Positions 1 to 7,116 of a stretch of 64,000 nucleotides of DNA are shown here, in pieces. The position numbers and the translations under genes were made by a program. A model generated the notes under the pieces. The model did no database searches. It saw only the letters and a program-made list of their open reading frames with translations, and had not been told where the DNA came from. Numbering within the stretch: position 1 is the stretch's first letter; each line of letters opens with the position of its first letter. This stretch comes from Salinimicrobium sp049680855 (GTDB lineage Bacteria; Bacteroidota; Bacteroidia; Flavobacteriales; Flavobacteriaceae): the NCBI RefSeq assembly GCF_049680855.1, contig NZ_JBMPGS010000001.1, positions 558,001 through 622,000 of the forward strand. Reading direction: 5' to 3'.

Positions 1-63
1 GAAGCGTTAAAAAGAAGAAAATATAGAAAACTACCGATAAGGGATAGGAAACAATTTTTTTGA
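1..63 (+). CDS. possible C-terminal tail of a CDS entering from the left edge
   Basis: Frame 1 is open from the window edge to a TGA at 61-63 and would encode a 20-residue, strongly basic tail; the other two plus frames stop within the first 30 bases. Nothing in the tail is recognisable. It would converge on the bacilliredoxin gene, with the hairpin at 200-227 between them. An open frame this short may be chance. Confidence 0.2.
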   Translation, partial: EALKRRKYRKLPIRDRKQFF

Positions 64-199
64 TCATTTTCATTAGAGTACTCTTGCAAACAGGTCTGCA
101 ATTTCACGAATTATTTTTTTATCGGCAACAAAGAAAAGAAATTGATTTCAGGAGCTTCTTTCAGGAAAAATAGAAGATGATGGACCAAAATGGGCATCA

Positions 200-227
200 A
201 AAAAGCCGCTTTCAAAAGCGGCTTTTT
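200..227. terminator. bidirectional intrinsic terminator downstream of the bacilliredoxin gene
   Basis: A 13-bp perfect stem (200-212 and 215-227) with a 2-nt loop contains the GC core AAGCCGC and has A-runs on the left and T-runs on the right. It lies about 20 bp past the stop codon of the minus-strand gene that ends at 248 and can terminate transcription from either side. Confidence 0.85.
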
Positions 228-247
228 CAAATGCTAAAAATGATTTT

Positions 248-658
248 TTAGCAAAATTCATTGTATGCGTCTGCAAGATTCTCTGCGATCATTTCTGCAG
301 GACGCCCTTCAATATGATGTCTTTCCAGCATATGAACCAGTTCACCATCTCTAAATAAAGCCATAGAAGGTGAAGAAGGAGGGAAAGGCACCATATAACC
401 ACGCGCTTTATCTGTGGCTTCTTTGTCTACTCCTGCAAATACGGTCACAAGATTGTCTGGACGTTTGCTGTTTTGGAGTGAAATTCTTGCGCCAGGACGC
501 GCATTTGCAGCTGCACACCCACAAACGGAATTCACCACTACAAGGGTAGTTCCCTTTTTTGCAATTGCGGCATCAACATCTGCTTCGGTGTGCAATTCTT
601 CAAATCCAATACTGGTTAGATCCTCACGCATTGGCTTAACTAAATCTGCTGGATACAT
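248..658 (-). CDS. BrxA/BrxB-family bacilliredoxin
   Basis: Thioredoxin-fold protein of 136 residues, the usual family length. Bacilliredoxins remove bacillithiol or related low-molecular-weight thiols from S-thiolated cytosolic proteins. The diagnostic Cys-Gly-Cys active site is at residues 46-48, within the segment NSVCGCAAANARPG, followed by the family cis-proline region (PFPPSSPS). A further Cys is the last residue. The gene is a single transcription unit: a -7 box lies 35 bp upstream and a strong terminator follows the stop. Family assignment is firm. Whether this species uses bacillithiol cannot be seen here, and BrxA cannot be told from BrxB. Confidence 0.93.
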   Translation of the reverse strand: MYPADLVKPMREDLTSIGFEELHTEADVDAAIAKKGTTLVVVNSVCGCAAANARPGARISLQNSKRPDNLVTVFAGVDKEATDKARGYMVPFPPSSPSMALFRDGELVHMLERHHIEGRPAEMIAENLADAYNEFC

Positions 659-693
659 ATTTTAAGTTTTTTATTATAAAATCTTTGAATTCA

Positions 694-701
694 CAAAGAT
701 A
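694..701 (-). promoter_or_regulatory. -7 promoter box for the bacilliredoxin gene
   Basis: Minus-strand TATCTTTG matches the Bacteroidota -7 consensus TAnnTTTG and sits about 35 nt before the start codon. It is part of an inverted repeat, ATCTTTG at 681-687 and CAAAGAT at 694-700, which could be a regulatory site overlapping the transcription start. Confidence 0.55.
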
Positions 702-805
702 TCAAATAAACTTCAGCTATATAAATTTCTGAAAGCTTATAACTATGGCTTTATAGGATCACACTATTTGCGTTTTAGGTCTCTATGAAAGCGGGGATAA
801 AATGT

Positions 806-813
806 TATCTTTG
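806..813 (+). promoter_or_regulatory. -7 promoter box for the J-domain protein
   Basis: TATCTTTG is a perfect TAnnTTTG box whose end lies 19 nt before the ATG at 833. The in-frame ATG at 785 is upstream of this box and would not be transcribed from it, so the box decides the start codon. Confidence 0.6.
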
Positions 814-832
814 CCGGGTAAAATTTTCTGCC

Positions 833-1558
833 ATGATTAAATGGATGGCCGCAATTGTCGGCTTCATGTTTTTGGGTTTCCGTGGTGCTATCATTGGGTT
901 TATCATTGGAAGTCTTATAGACCTTTTAACTTCTTCCCGGGTTTCTTACAGTAGTCTTGGAGGTGAACCAAAGGTTTCACCCGGCGATTTTGAGCTGCAC
1001 CTGCTTTCCCTTTCGGCTATTGTAATTAGAGCAGATGGTAATGTTTCTCGCACTGAGCTCGATTATGTGCGTAATTATTTTGTGCAGGCTTATGGAAAGG
1101 AACGTGCAAATGCCATTTTCAGGACTTTTAATGATGTAATTAAGAAACGGGAACTTTCTGCATCGAGAATTGCGCAGTACCTGGCTTCCCGTACACAATA
1201 TCCTGCGAGGCTTCAAATGACCCATTTCCTGTTTGGAATAGCTAATGCAGATGGTAGAGTAAGTGAGGCTGAAGCCAAAACTATTAGGGAGATTGCGGGT
1301 TATCTTCGAGTGACTGCAAAGGATTTTGAAAGTATTATGGCGATGTTCTTTAAAAGTGCCGATAATGCTTATAAAATTTTGGAAATTGATAAATCTGCTA
1401 CCGACGCTGAAGTTAAAAAGGCGTTTCGCACAATGGCTAAAAAATATCATCCAGATAAAATTCAGCATATGGATGAAGCTTACATTAAAGGAGCAGAAGA
1501 GAAATTCAGAAAAGTGCAGGAAGCCTATGAAAAGATTCAGAAAGAAAGAGGATTTTAA
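833..1558 (+). CDS. TerB-like plus J-domain protein (DjlA-type co-chaperone)
   Basis: A 241-residue protein. A short hydrophobic, Gly-rich N-terminal segment (residues 5-32) probably anchors it in the inner membrane. A TerB-like helical domain follows at about 52-170 and a C-terminal J domain at about 178-241, with the HPD tripeptide at 206-208 that stimulates DnaK ATPase. This order matches DjlA-family DnaK co-chaperones. The reading frame is open back to an ATG at 785, giving 16 extra residues, but a promoter box lies between the two ATGs and MIKW at 833 is the normal start of flavobacterial relatives. The specific client is unknown. Confidence 0.85.
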   Translation: MIKWMAAIVGFMFLGFRGAIIGFIIGSLIDLLTSSRVSYSSLGGEPKVSPGDFELHLLSLSAIVIRADGNVSRTELDYVRNYFVQAYGKERANAIFRTFNDVIKKRELSASRIAQYLASRTQYPARLQMTHFLFGIANADGRVSEAEAKTIREIAGYLRVTAKDFESIMAMFFKSADNAYKILEIDKSATDAEVKKAFRTMAKKYHPDKIQHMDEAYIKGAEEKFRKVQEAYEKIQKERGF

Positions 1559-1640
1559 ATTTATCCCTACTTCTGAAGAATTGCAATGAATAGCTAGATT
1601 GAAAAATGAAATGAAACCATAATTTTTACGCTTTAACTGA

Positions 1641-1670
1641 ATTTTTAGATGAACCTAAAAATTATTTTTG
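1641..1670 (+). promoter_or_regulatory. operator and -7 box upstream of the DtxR/MntR-type repressor
   Basis: A 22-bp inverted repeat at 1641-1662 has perfect 8-bp arms, ATTTTTAG and CTAAAAAT, around a 6-bp centre. It directly abuts a perfect -7 box TATTTTTG at 1663-1670, which is 37 nt before the ATG at 1708. A repressor bound here would cover the spacer of the promoter. The TTAG...CTAA form fits DtxR-family boxes, suggesting autoregulation by the gene that follows. Confidence 0.55.
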
Positions 1671-1707
1671 TTACTTCGTATCTTGTTAGGAATTAATCAT
1701 GTGATTT

Positions 1708-2358
1708 ATGTTCAGTCTTTCTGAAGAGAATTATCTCAAAGCCATTTTTCACCTGGAACAGGCTTATAAAAAAGGTGTTTCTACAAATGCATTGGCAGAG
1801 GGAATGGAGACAAAAGCATCTTCGGTCACCGATATGGTGAAAAAGCTGTCAGATAAAAACCTTGTAAAATATAAGAGGTATCAGGGCGTGAAATTAAGCG
1901 AGCTGGGTAAGAAGGCGGCTGTTGAAATCATTCGGAAACATAGATTATGGGAAGTTTTCCTGGTAGAAAAGCTCAACTTCTCCTGGGATGAGGTTCATGA
2001 AGTGGCAGAGCAGCTGGAACATATACGGTCTGATAAGCTTATCCAGGAACTTGATAGATTCCTAGACTTCCCGTCCAGGGATCCACATGGGGACCCCATT
2101 CCAACCGCCGAAGGAAAGTTTACAGTTTCCAACCAAAGGATACTTGCAGAACTGGACAAAGGAGAAGCTGGTGTTTGTGTTGGGGTGAAAGATTCTTCAG
2201 CAGAATTTCTACAGTACCTGGACAAGCACGAAATTTCCTTGGGACAAAAGATCCTGGTCCTTGAAAAAGAAGAATTTGATCAATCTATGCTTATCGAAGT
2301 GGGCGAAAAGAAAATAAAAATTTCATTAGAGGTTTCAGAAAACCTTCATTTAAAATAA
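1708..2358 (+). CDS. DtxR/MntR-family metal-dependent transcriptional repressor
   Basis: A 216-residue cytosolic regulator. The N-terminal winged helix (about 1-65) includes the family opening SEENYLKAIFHLE and the recognition-helix region KASSVTDMVKKLSDK. A dimerisation and metal-binding domain (about 66-140) follows, with the typical HRLWEVFLVEKL and DPHGDPIP segments. The C-terminus (about 145-216) resembles an SH3/FeoA-like domain. The family represses metal-uptake genes when loaded with Mn(II) or Fe(II). It is cotranscribed with a ZIP transporter 6 bp downstream, which argues for control of Mn, Fe or Zn handling. The metal specificity cannot be read from sequence alone. Confidence 0.92.
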   Translation: MFSLSEENYLKAIFHLEQAYKKGVSTNALAEGMETKASSVTDMVKKLSDKNLVKYKRYQGVKLSELGKKAAVEIIRKHRLWEVFLVEKLNFSWDEVHEVAEQLEHIRSDKLIQELDRFLDFPSRDPHGDPIPTAEGKFTVSNQRILAELDKGEAGVCVGVKDSSAEFLQYLDKHEISLGQKILVLEKEEFDQSMLIEVGEKKIKISLEVSENLHLK

Positions 2359-2364
2359 TACAGC

Positions 2365-3186
2365 GTGGAAAATATCATTACTTATTTCGAAGAATTAGAT
2401 CCTGTTTTAGCAGCTTTCTTGGCGACACTATTCACTTGGTTACTTACGGCAACAGGTGCATCTCTTGTCTTCTTTTTCAAAAAAATGAACCGTGCCCTCT
2501 TTGATGGGATGCTGGGTTTTACCGGCGGCGTCATGGTAGCTGCAAGTTTTTGGAGCCTGCTGGCTCCAGGAATAGAAATGAGCCCTGGCGAAGGTTTTGA
2601 AAAAGTGGTTCCTGCAGTGGTTGGTTTTGGTCTTGGTGCGCTTTTCATCTTTGGTCTCGACAAGGTATTGCCCCATCTTCATGTTAACTTTAAAATGAGT
2701 GACAAAGAAGGGGTGAAGACTCCCTGGCACAGGTCTGTTCTTTTAACCTTGGCCATTACTATGCACAATATTCCCGAAGGTTTGGCCATAGGTGTACTTT
2801 TTGGTGGTGCTGCAATGGGACTTGAAGGTGCCAGTATTGGTGGTGCTGTGGCGTTGGCGATGGGTATTGGTCTGCAGAATTTTCCCGAAGGTTTTGCCGT
2901 TGCGATGCCCTTGAGAGGACAGGGGTTAAGCCGATGGAAGAGCTTTAATTACGGTCAGTTATCAGCCATTGTTGAGCCGGTAGCGGCTGTACTTGGCGCA
3001 TGGGCGGTGATGACTTTTGAGCCGGTATTGCCATACGCTCTTTGTTTTGCAGCGGGTGCCATGATTTTTGTAGTGGTGGAAGAAGTAATTCCTGAATCTC
3101 AGCAGGAAAGATTTACTGATGTTGCAACCCTTGGTTTTATAGGAGGTTTTATGATTATGATGACTCTTGATGTTGGTCTTGGCTAG
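2365..3186 (+). CDS. ZIP-family divalent metal transporter
   Basis: A 273-residue inner-membrane protein with about eight hydrophobic segments. The metal-binding ZIP signature HNIPEG is at residues 134-139 (TM4) and its partner QNFPEG at 171-176 (TM5). ZIP proteins of the GufA/ZupT type import Zn(II), Fe(II) or Mn(II) into the cytosol. The start is GTG, 6 bp after the stop of the DtxR-type repressor, so the two form an operon and the transporter is probably under that repressor's control. A secreted hypothetical protein follows and may share the transcript. Confidence 0.92.
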   Translation: MENIITYFEELDPVLAAFLATLFTWLLTATGASLVFFFKKMNRALFDGMLGFTGGVMVAASFWSLLAPGIEMSPGEGFEKVVPAVVGFGLGALFIFGLDKVLPHLHVNFKMSDKEGVKTPWHRSVLLTLAITMHNIPEGLAIGVLFGGAAMGLEGASIGGAVALAMGIGLQNFPEGFAVAMPLRGQGLSRWKSFNYGQLSAIVEPVAAVLGAWAVMTFEPVLPYALCFAAGAMIFVVVEEVIPESQQERFTDVATLGFIGGFMIMMTLDVGLG

Positions 3187-3226
3187 ATAATTGTTGTTGT
3201 TCATAAAGAATTATAAAATTTCCTGT

Positions 3227-3655
3227 ATGAAAAGCCTGTTCTTGTTAATACTAATATCTTTCTCACCCTTAGTACAGGCGCAGGATGCTACTCCAGTACA
3301 AAGCTATGCTTCCACTCTGGGATTGGGTGAATTACTGCAGTTTGGAGACAGGTCAATTAAATTCAAAAACCTTATTCCAGATTCCCGATGCCCTGCCGAT
3401 GTCACCTGTATTTGGGCTGGAGAAGCAAAAATTCTGGTAGAGGTATTTGAGGAAGGAAAATCGTGCGGAGAAGAAATTATTATAATTTCAGGAGGAGGGA
3501 ATGATTCGGCATCTTTAAACCGAATTTTTTCAGGAGCAGATTTTTCTCTTGTGGGATTGGTTTTGAAACCTTATCCAAAAACATCAAGAAATCTAAAACC
3601 TTCAGATTACACGCTTACTTTGGAAGTGAAGGAAGAAAAGAAGGGAGATCAATGA
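3227..3655 (+). CDS. secreted hypothetical protein with conserved Cys/Trp motif
   Basis: A 142-residue protein with a clear signal peptide (MKSLFLLILISFSPLVQAQ). The frame is open 12 codons further up, to 3191, but that extension is not signal-like, so I start at the ATG at 3227. The mature part is small and beta-rich, with a CPADVTCIWAGEA motif near residues 58-71 and a further Cys in KSCGEE. This motif is common in uncharacterised secreted Bacteroidota proteins; I know no function for it. It is downstream of the ZIP gene, and its last 7 bases overlap the convergent small Feo-associated gene. Confidence 0.7.
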   Translation: MKSLFLLILISFSPLVQAQDATPVQSYASTLGLGELLQFGDRSIKFKNLIPDSRCPADVTCIWAGEAKILVEVFEEGKSCGEEIIIISGGGNDSASLNRIFSGADFSLVGLVLKPYPKTSRNLKPSDYTLTLEVKEEKKGDQ

Positions 3656-3798
3656 CAAGTGCCGCAGCCGTCTCCACAGGCTTTTGATGATTTCTTTGTT
3701 CCGAAGATAAACTTGGGTTTATACACGAACTTGGTGAACATATACCCTACTGCAATGGCAAAGGTTATAAAAACTAATATTTCCTGTAGTAATTCCAT
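3649..3798 (-). CDS. FeoB-associated Cys-rich membrane protein
   Basis: A 49-residue protein. One N-terminal transmembrane helix (ILVFITFAIAVGYMF) is followed by a basic linker and a Cys-rich tail ACGDGCGTCH. This is the layout of the small FeoB-associated Cys-rich proteins that follow feoB in many Bacteroidota and may act as a FeoC-like partner or iron ligand. It starts 36 bp after the feoB stop codon on the same strand, so the operon is feoA-feoB-this gene. Its 3' end overlaps by 7 bp the convergent secreted-protein gene. It is short enough to be missed by automated callers. Confidence 0.85.
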   Translation of the reverse strand: MELLQEILVFITFAIAVGYMFTKFVYKPKFIFGTKKSSKACGDGCGTCH

Positions 3799-3834
3799 GG
3801 TCGTTGAGTCGTTACTTTATTCTTTCCTTACAAT

Positions 3835-5934
3835 TTAATTCAATAGTTGAAATGCTGCCAGAGCGGCTATATAAGCTATGATCGTCATAGATAAAAGCTG
3901 CAAAGCCGGCCACTTCCATGTATTCGTTTCTCTCTTTACAATTGCCAGGGTACTCATACACTGCATAGCAAAGGCATAAAAGAGCAGAAGACTTACCCCA
4001 CTGGCAAAAGTGAAAAGAGGTCCGCCAAGGATCTCATTAGTTTCTGAAGCCATTCTGTTTTTAATGGTTTCTTCCTCATCACTTCCCACGCTATAGATCG
4101 TGGCCAGTGTTCCCACAAACACTTCACGGGCTGCGAAGGAGCTAACGATGGCAATTCCAATTTTCCAGTCGTACCCCAGCGGCGTCACCACGGGTTCAAT
4201 GGCCTGTCCCATTTTTCCAATGTAAGAATGCTGAAGTTTATAAGAAGCAATTTTATCCTGAAGTTCCTGTGCCGGTAGATGCGTCTCGCTAAATTTTTGA
4301 GACACAATTTCCTCTGCATTCTCAAAGTTTTCTCCCGGCCCATAGCTCGCCAGTACCCATAAAATGACTGAAATGGCCAGGATTATTTTACCCGCACCAA
4401 AGACAAAACTCTTCGTTTTTTCTATCACATTGTAGATCACATTTTTTGCCATAGGCAACTTATAATTAGGCATTTCCACTACAAAATAGGACTTAGTTTT
4501 TATATTTAGGATCTTATGTAGCACCCAGGCCGAAAATATAGCCATACCAAAGCCCAGAAGGTATAGTAGCATCAAAGTGATTCCCTGAAGATTAAAGCCG
4601 AAAAACGATTGCTCGGGGATGACCAGGGCAATGATAATAAGATATACGGGAAGACGGGCAGAACAGGTGGTAAATGGCACCACCAGGATTGTAATAAGCC
4701 GTTCTTTCCAATTTTCAATATTCCTAGCAGCCATGACCGCCGGGATTGCACAGGCAGTGCCTGAAACCAGCGGCACTACACTTTTTCCGCTCAATCCAAA
4801 ACGCCGCATGGTGCGATCCATAAGAAAAACCACCCGACTCATGTAACCACTTTCTTCAAGAATGGAAATAAACAGGAAGAGAAATGCGATCTGCGGAATA
4901 AATATTACAATTCCGCCTAGCCCGGGAATAATTCCTTCCGTTATCAGGTTGGTAAACGAACCGGCGGGGAGAACATTCTGTAGAGATTCACTTAGCCATA
5001 CAAAGGAGGCATCAATAAAATCCATAGGGTAACTAGACCAGTCATATATTGCCTGGAATATGAGCATTAAAATGCTGAGAAAAATTACATAGCCCCAAAC
5101 CTTATGTGTCAGGATGCGGTCTAAACTGGCGCGGAGTCCTTTGGCGGCATTGGCATCTACTGTCATTGCCTTCTTAAGGACATCATTGATGAATTTGTAC
5201 CTGTATATAGTCTCCTTTTGTTGCATCCTTTTAAGGCTGCCCTCGTCTTTGGTACGAAAATCCTGGCTTTGATCAATGTTCCTTCGGTTGAGGTTTCCAA
5301 AATTCACGTCTTGAGTGATCACCAGCCAAAGCTTATAAAGTGATTGGTTGGGAAACGCTTTTCTTAGCCTGTTAAAATAATCAGGATCCATGGAGGAAGC
5401 GTTCAAACAAGGCTCTGTAGAAAGTTTTTTATAGTTTATAATGAGCTCTTTAAGCTCCTCAATACCTGTTTTTTTTCTGGCACTTACCAGTGCAATCTTG
5501 GTTTTTAGTTTTTCCTCAAGGTCCGGCACATCAAGTGAAATTCCGCGGCGTTTCATGCGATCTGCCATATTGATCACAAGAATTGTTGGAATGCCAAGAT
5601 CTTTGATCTGTGTGAAAAGAAGTAGATTTCTTTTTAGATTTTCAACGTCACTTATAACAACAGCGACGTCTGGGTAATCTTTATCATTTTTATTGAGCAA
5701 CAGCTCTATTACCACATTTTCGTCGATGGAAGATGCGTTAAGACTGTACGTTCCCGGAAGATCGAGAATATGAGCTTTTACACCCAAAGGCAGTTTGCAG
5801 ATTCCTTCTTTTTTCTCCACCGTGATCCCGGGATAATTTCCCACCTGCTGGTTGAGACCGGTAAGCTGGTTGAATACTGAAGTTTTTCCTGTGTTAGGGT
5901 TACCAATTAAGGCTACATTAATCTGCTTGCCCAT
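3835..5934 (-). CDS. feoB: ferrous iron transport protein B
   Basis: A 699-residue inner-membrane Fe(II) transporter. The N-terminal GTPase shows the G1 loop GNPNTGKTS (11-19), G3 DLPG and G4 NMAD. A middle linker leads into the transmembrane region (about 275-699), with paired Gate domains including the conserved Cys segment SGTACAIPAVMAARN and the second repeat around SSFAAREVFVGTLATIYSVG. The start is 4 bp after the feoA stop, so the genes are one transcript, and a small Cys-rich partner follows. Regulation is probably through the iron-box-like inverted repeat upstream of feoA. The length is normal for Bacteroidota FeoB without an N-terminal FeoA fusion. Confidence 0.97.
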   Translation of the reverse strand: MGKQINVALIGNPNTGKTSVFNQLTGLNQQVGNYPGITVEKKEGICKLPLGVKAHILDLPGTYSLNASSIDENVVIELLLNKNDKDYPDVAVVISDVENLKRNLLLFTQIKDLGIPTILVINMADRMKRRGISLDVPDLEEKLKTKIALVSARKKTGIEELKELIINYKKLSTEPCLNASSMDPDYFNRLRKAFPNQSLYKLWLVITQDVNFGNLNRRNIDQSQDFRTKDEGSLKRMQQKETIYRYKFINDVLKKAMTVDANAAKGLRASLDRILTHKVWGYVIFLSILMLIFQAIYDWSSYPMDFIDASFVWLSESLQNVLPAGSFTNLITEGIIPGLGGIVIFIPQIAFLFLFISILEESGYMSRVVFLMDRTMRRFGLSGKSVVPLVSGTACAIPAVMAARNIENWKERLITILVVPFTTCSARLPVYLIIIALVIPEQSFFGFNLQGITLMLLYLLGFGMAIFSAWVLHKILNIKTKSYFVVEMPNYKLPMAKNVIYNVIEKTKSFVFGAGKIILAISVILWVLASYGPGENFENAEEIVSQKFSETHLPAQELQDKIASYKLQHSYIGKMGQAIEPVVTPLGYDWKIGIAIVSSFAAREVFVGTLATIYSVGSDEEETIKNRMASETNEILGGPLFTFASGVSLLLFYAFAMQCMSTLAIVKRETNTWKWPALQLLSMTIIAYIAALAAFQLLN

Positions 5935-5938
5935 ATTA

Positions 5939-6169
5939 TTAGGGGATTATTTCTATTTCTATTTGAGCGGCCGTTTCTTTTCGAATCGCCAGGTGACTGC
6001 CATTAATGTTGAGGTATATAGGGTCGCGAAATGGTGCCGTTTGCACAAGTTCCACTTCGTTTCCGGGCAGGCATCCCATTTCCAGGAGTTTTAAAGGAAT
6101 AATTTCTGCGGAAATTTCCTGGATAATTCCTCGCTGACCTCGCTTTAAATCGGCAACCGTAGTTTTCAA
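5939..6169 (-). CDS. feoA: ferrous iron transport protein A
   Basis: A 76-residue SH3-like cytosolic protein needed for FeoB-dependent Fe(II) uptake. The usual FeoA features are visible: an N-terminal TTVADLKRGQRG segment, the LLEMGCLPGNEVELV motif in the middle, and a terminal strand ending in IRKETAAQIEIEII. It is the first gene of feoA-feoB-small Cys-rich protein, with 4 bp to feoB. A perfect -7 box and an adjacent inverted repeat lie just upstream. Confidence 0.95.
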   Translation of the reverse strand: MKTTVADLKRGQRGIIQEISAEIIPLKLLEMGCLPGNEVELVQTAPFRDPIYLNINGSHLAIRKETAAQIEIEIIP

Positions 6170-6175
6170 TGTTTA

Positions 6176-6205
6176 TTTAGATTGATTTTAAACAAGGCAA
6201 AAATA
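6176..6205 (-). promoter_or_regulatory. feoA promoter with putative iron-responsive operator
   Basis: Minus-strand TATTTTTG at 6198-6205 is a perfect -7 box. Five bases downstream, at 6176-6192, is a 17-bp imperfect inverted repeat, read on the plus strand as TTTAGA, 5 bases, TTTAAA. It covers the expected transcription start. The same layout occurs upstream of the PepSY-TM operon at 46145-46175. A DtxR- or Fur-type iron repressor is the natural candidate to bind. Confidence 0.5.
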
Positions 6206-6264
6206 AGGTAAAATTCAGGATTAGAAAAAATTGTAAGGTTAAAAGGACTTATTTTTCCCGGAAA

Positions 6265-6280
6265 CCTGATGATAATCAGG
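6265..6280. other. small hairpin between feoA and the SCO gene
   Basis: CCTGAT and ATCAGG form a 6-bp perfect stem around GATA. There is no clear U-run on either side, so it may be a weak terminator for the SCO gene or have no role. Confidence 0.3.
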
Positions 6281-6307
6281 AGCAGGTTCCAAAAATGGCA
6301 TTTCTGA

Positions 6308-6973
6308 CTATTCTTTTTTCAAGAGTTCGATATCATGAAGAAGATCTTCAATAGCTTCGGAATTGGTTCCGTCATAAAATCCGCGAATCCTCTTTTCTTT
6401 ATCTACCAAAACAAAATTTTCGGTGTGGATCATATCAAAAGGGCCACCGTCACCTTCACTTTTAGCCGCGAGATAAGATTTTCTCGCAAGATCATAAATT
6501 TGTTTTTTATCACCGGTCACCAAATTCCATTTTTCATCATTTACGCCTTTCTCCAGCGCATATTTCTTTAACTGCGGAACGCTGTCTGCCTTCGGAATTA
6601 CGGTATGCGACAGCAAGAGTACTTCAGAATCATTTTCGAGCTTCTTTTGTATCTGAAGCATATGATCTGTCATGATAGGGCAGATGGACTGGCAGGTGGT
6701 GAAGAAAAAATCGGCTACATAGATCTTATTGTTATAAAAATCCTGTGTTATGGTATCACCGTTTTGATTTACAAGCTTAAAATCTGAAATGGTATGATAT
6801 TTTCTTACTTCCCGAACATCTTTATCTACCAGTTCGGCGTTTACCATACTGGGTTGGTAGACGGGAAGTCTTTCTTCGGGTGATAGAATAGAATAAATAA
6901 TGGTGATGATCACCGCTGAAAGGACGAACAAGAAAATTCCGAAGAATTTATATTTTGCAAAGAATTGCAACAT
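6308..6973 (-). CDS. SCO1/SenC-family copper chaperone
   Basis: A 221-residue thioredoxin-fold protein anchored by one N-terminal membrane helix (residues 11-30), with the rest in the periplasm. The copper ligands of the SCO family are present: C94 and C98 in TTCQSICP, and H183 in DMIHTENF. SCO proteins deliver Cu to the CuA site of cytochrome c oxidase or act as thiol reductases in its assembly. No oxidase genes are in view; the gene has its own promoter box at 6991-6998 and appears to be monocistronic. A copy of the window's AAATGGCATTT motif sits one base past the stop codon. Confidence 0.92.
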   Translation of the reverse strand: MLQFFAKYKFFGIFLFVLSAVIITIIYSILSPEERLPVYQPSMVNAELVDKDVREVRKYHTISDFKLVNQNGDTITQDFYNNKIYVADFFFTTCQSICPIMTDHMLQIQKKLENDSEVLLLSHTVIPKADSVPQLKKYALEKGVNDEKWNLVTGDKKQIYDLARKSYLAAKSEGDGGPFDMIHTENFVLVDKEKRIRGFYDGTNSEAIEDLLHDIELLKKE

Positions 6974-6990
6974 GAATCACTATTTTGAAG

Positions 6991-6998
6991 CAAAATTA
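6991..6998 (-). promoter_or_regulatory. -7 promoter box for the SCO gene
   Basis: Minus-strand TAATTTTG matches TAnnTTTG. It ends 17 nt before the ATG at 6973. Confidence 0.5.
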
Positions 6999-7095
6999 CA
7001 CTCTAAAAATCAATTATGCAGTTTTGGAGCGTTTTAAATTATATGTTCCTGGATAGCCGGCTGATTTTATACTTTTTTAGGAGACTTTAAAAGGT

Positions 7096-7103
7096 TACTT
7101 TTG
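7096..7103 (+). promoter_or_regulatory. -7 promoter box for rseP
   Basis: TACTTTTG matches TAnnTTTG exactly and ends 13 nt before the ATG at 7117. A T-rich tract at 7073-7078 is about where the -33 element would lie. Confidence 0.55.
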
Positions 7104-7116
7104 TGCGATTTTAATT

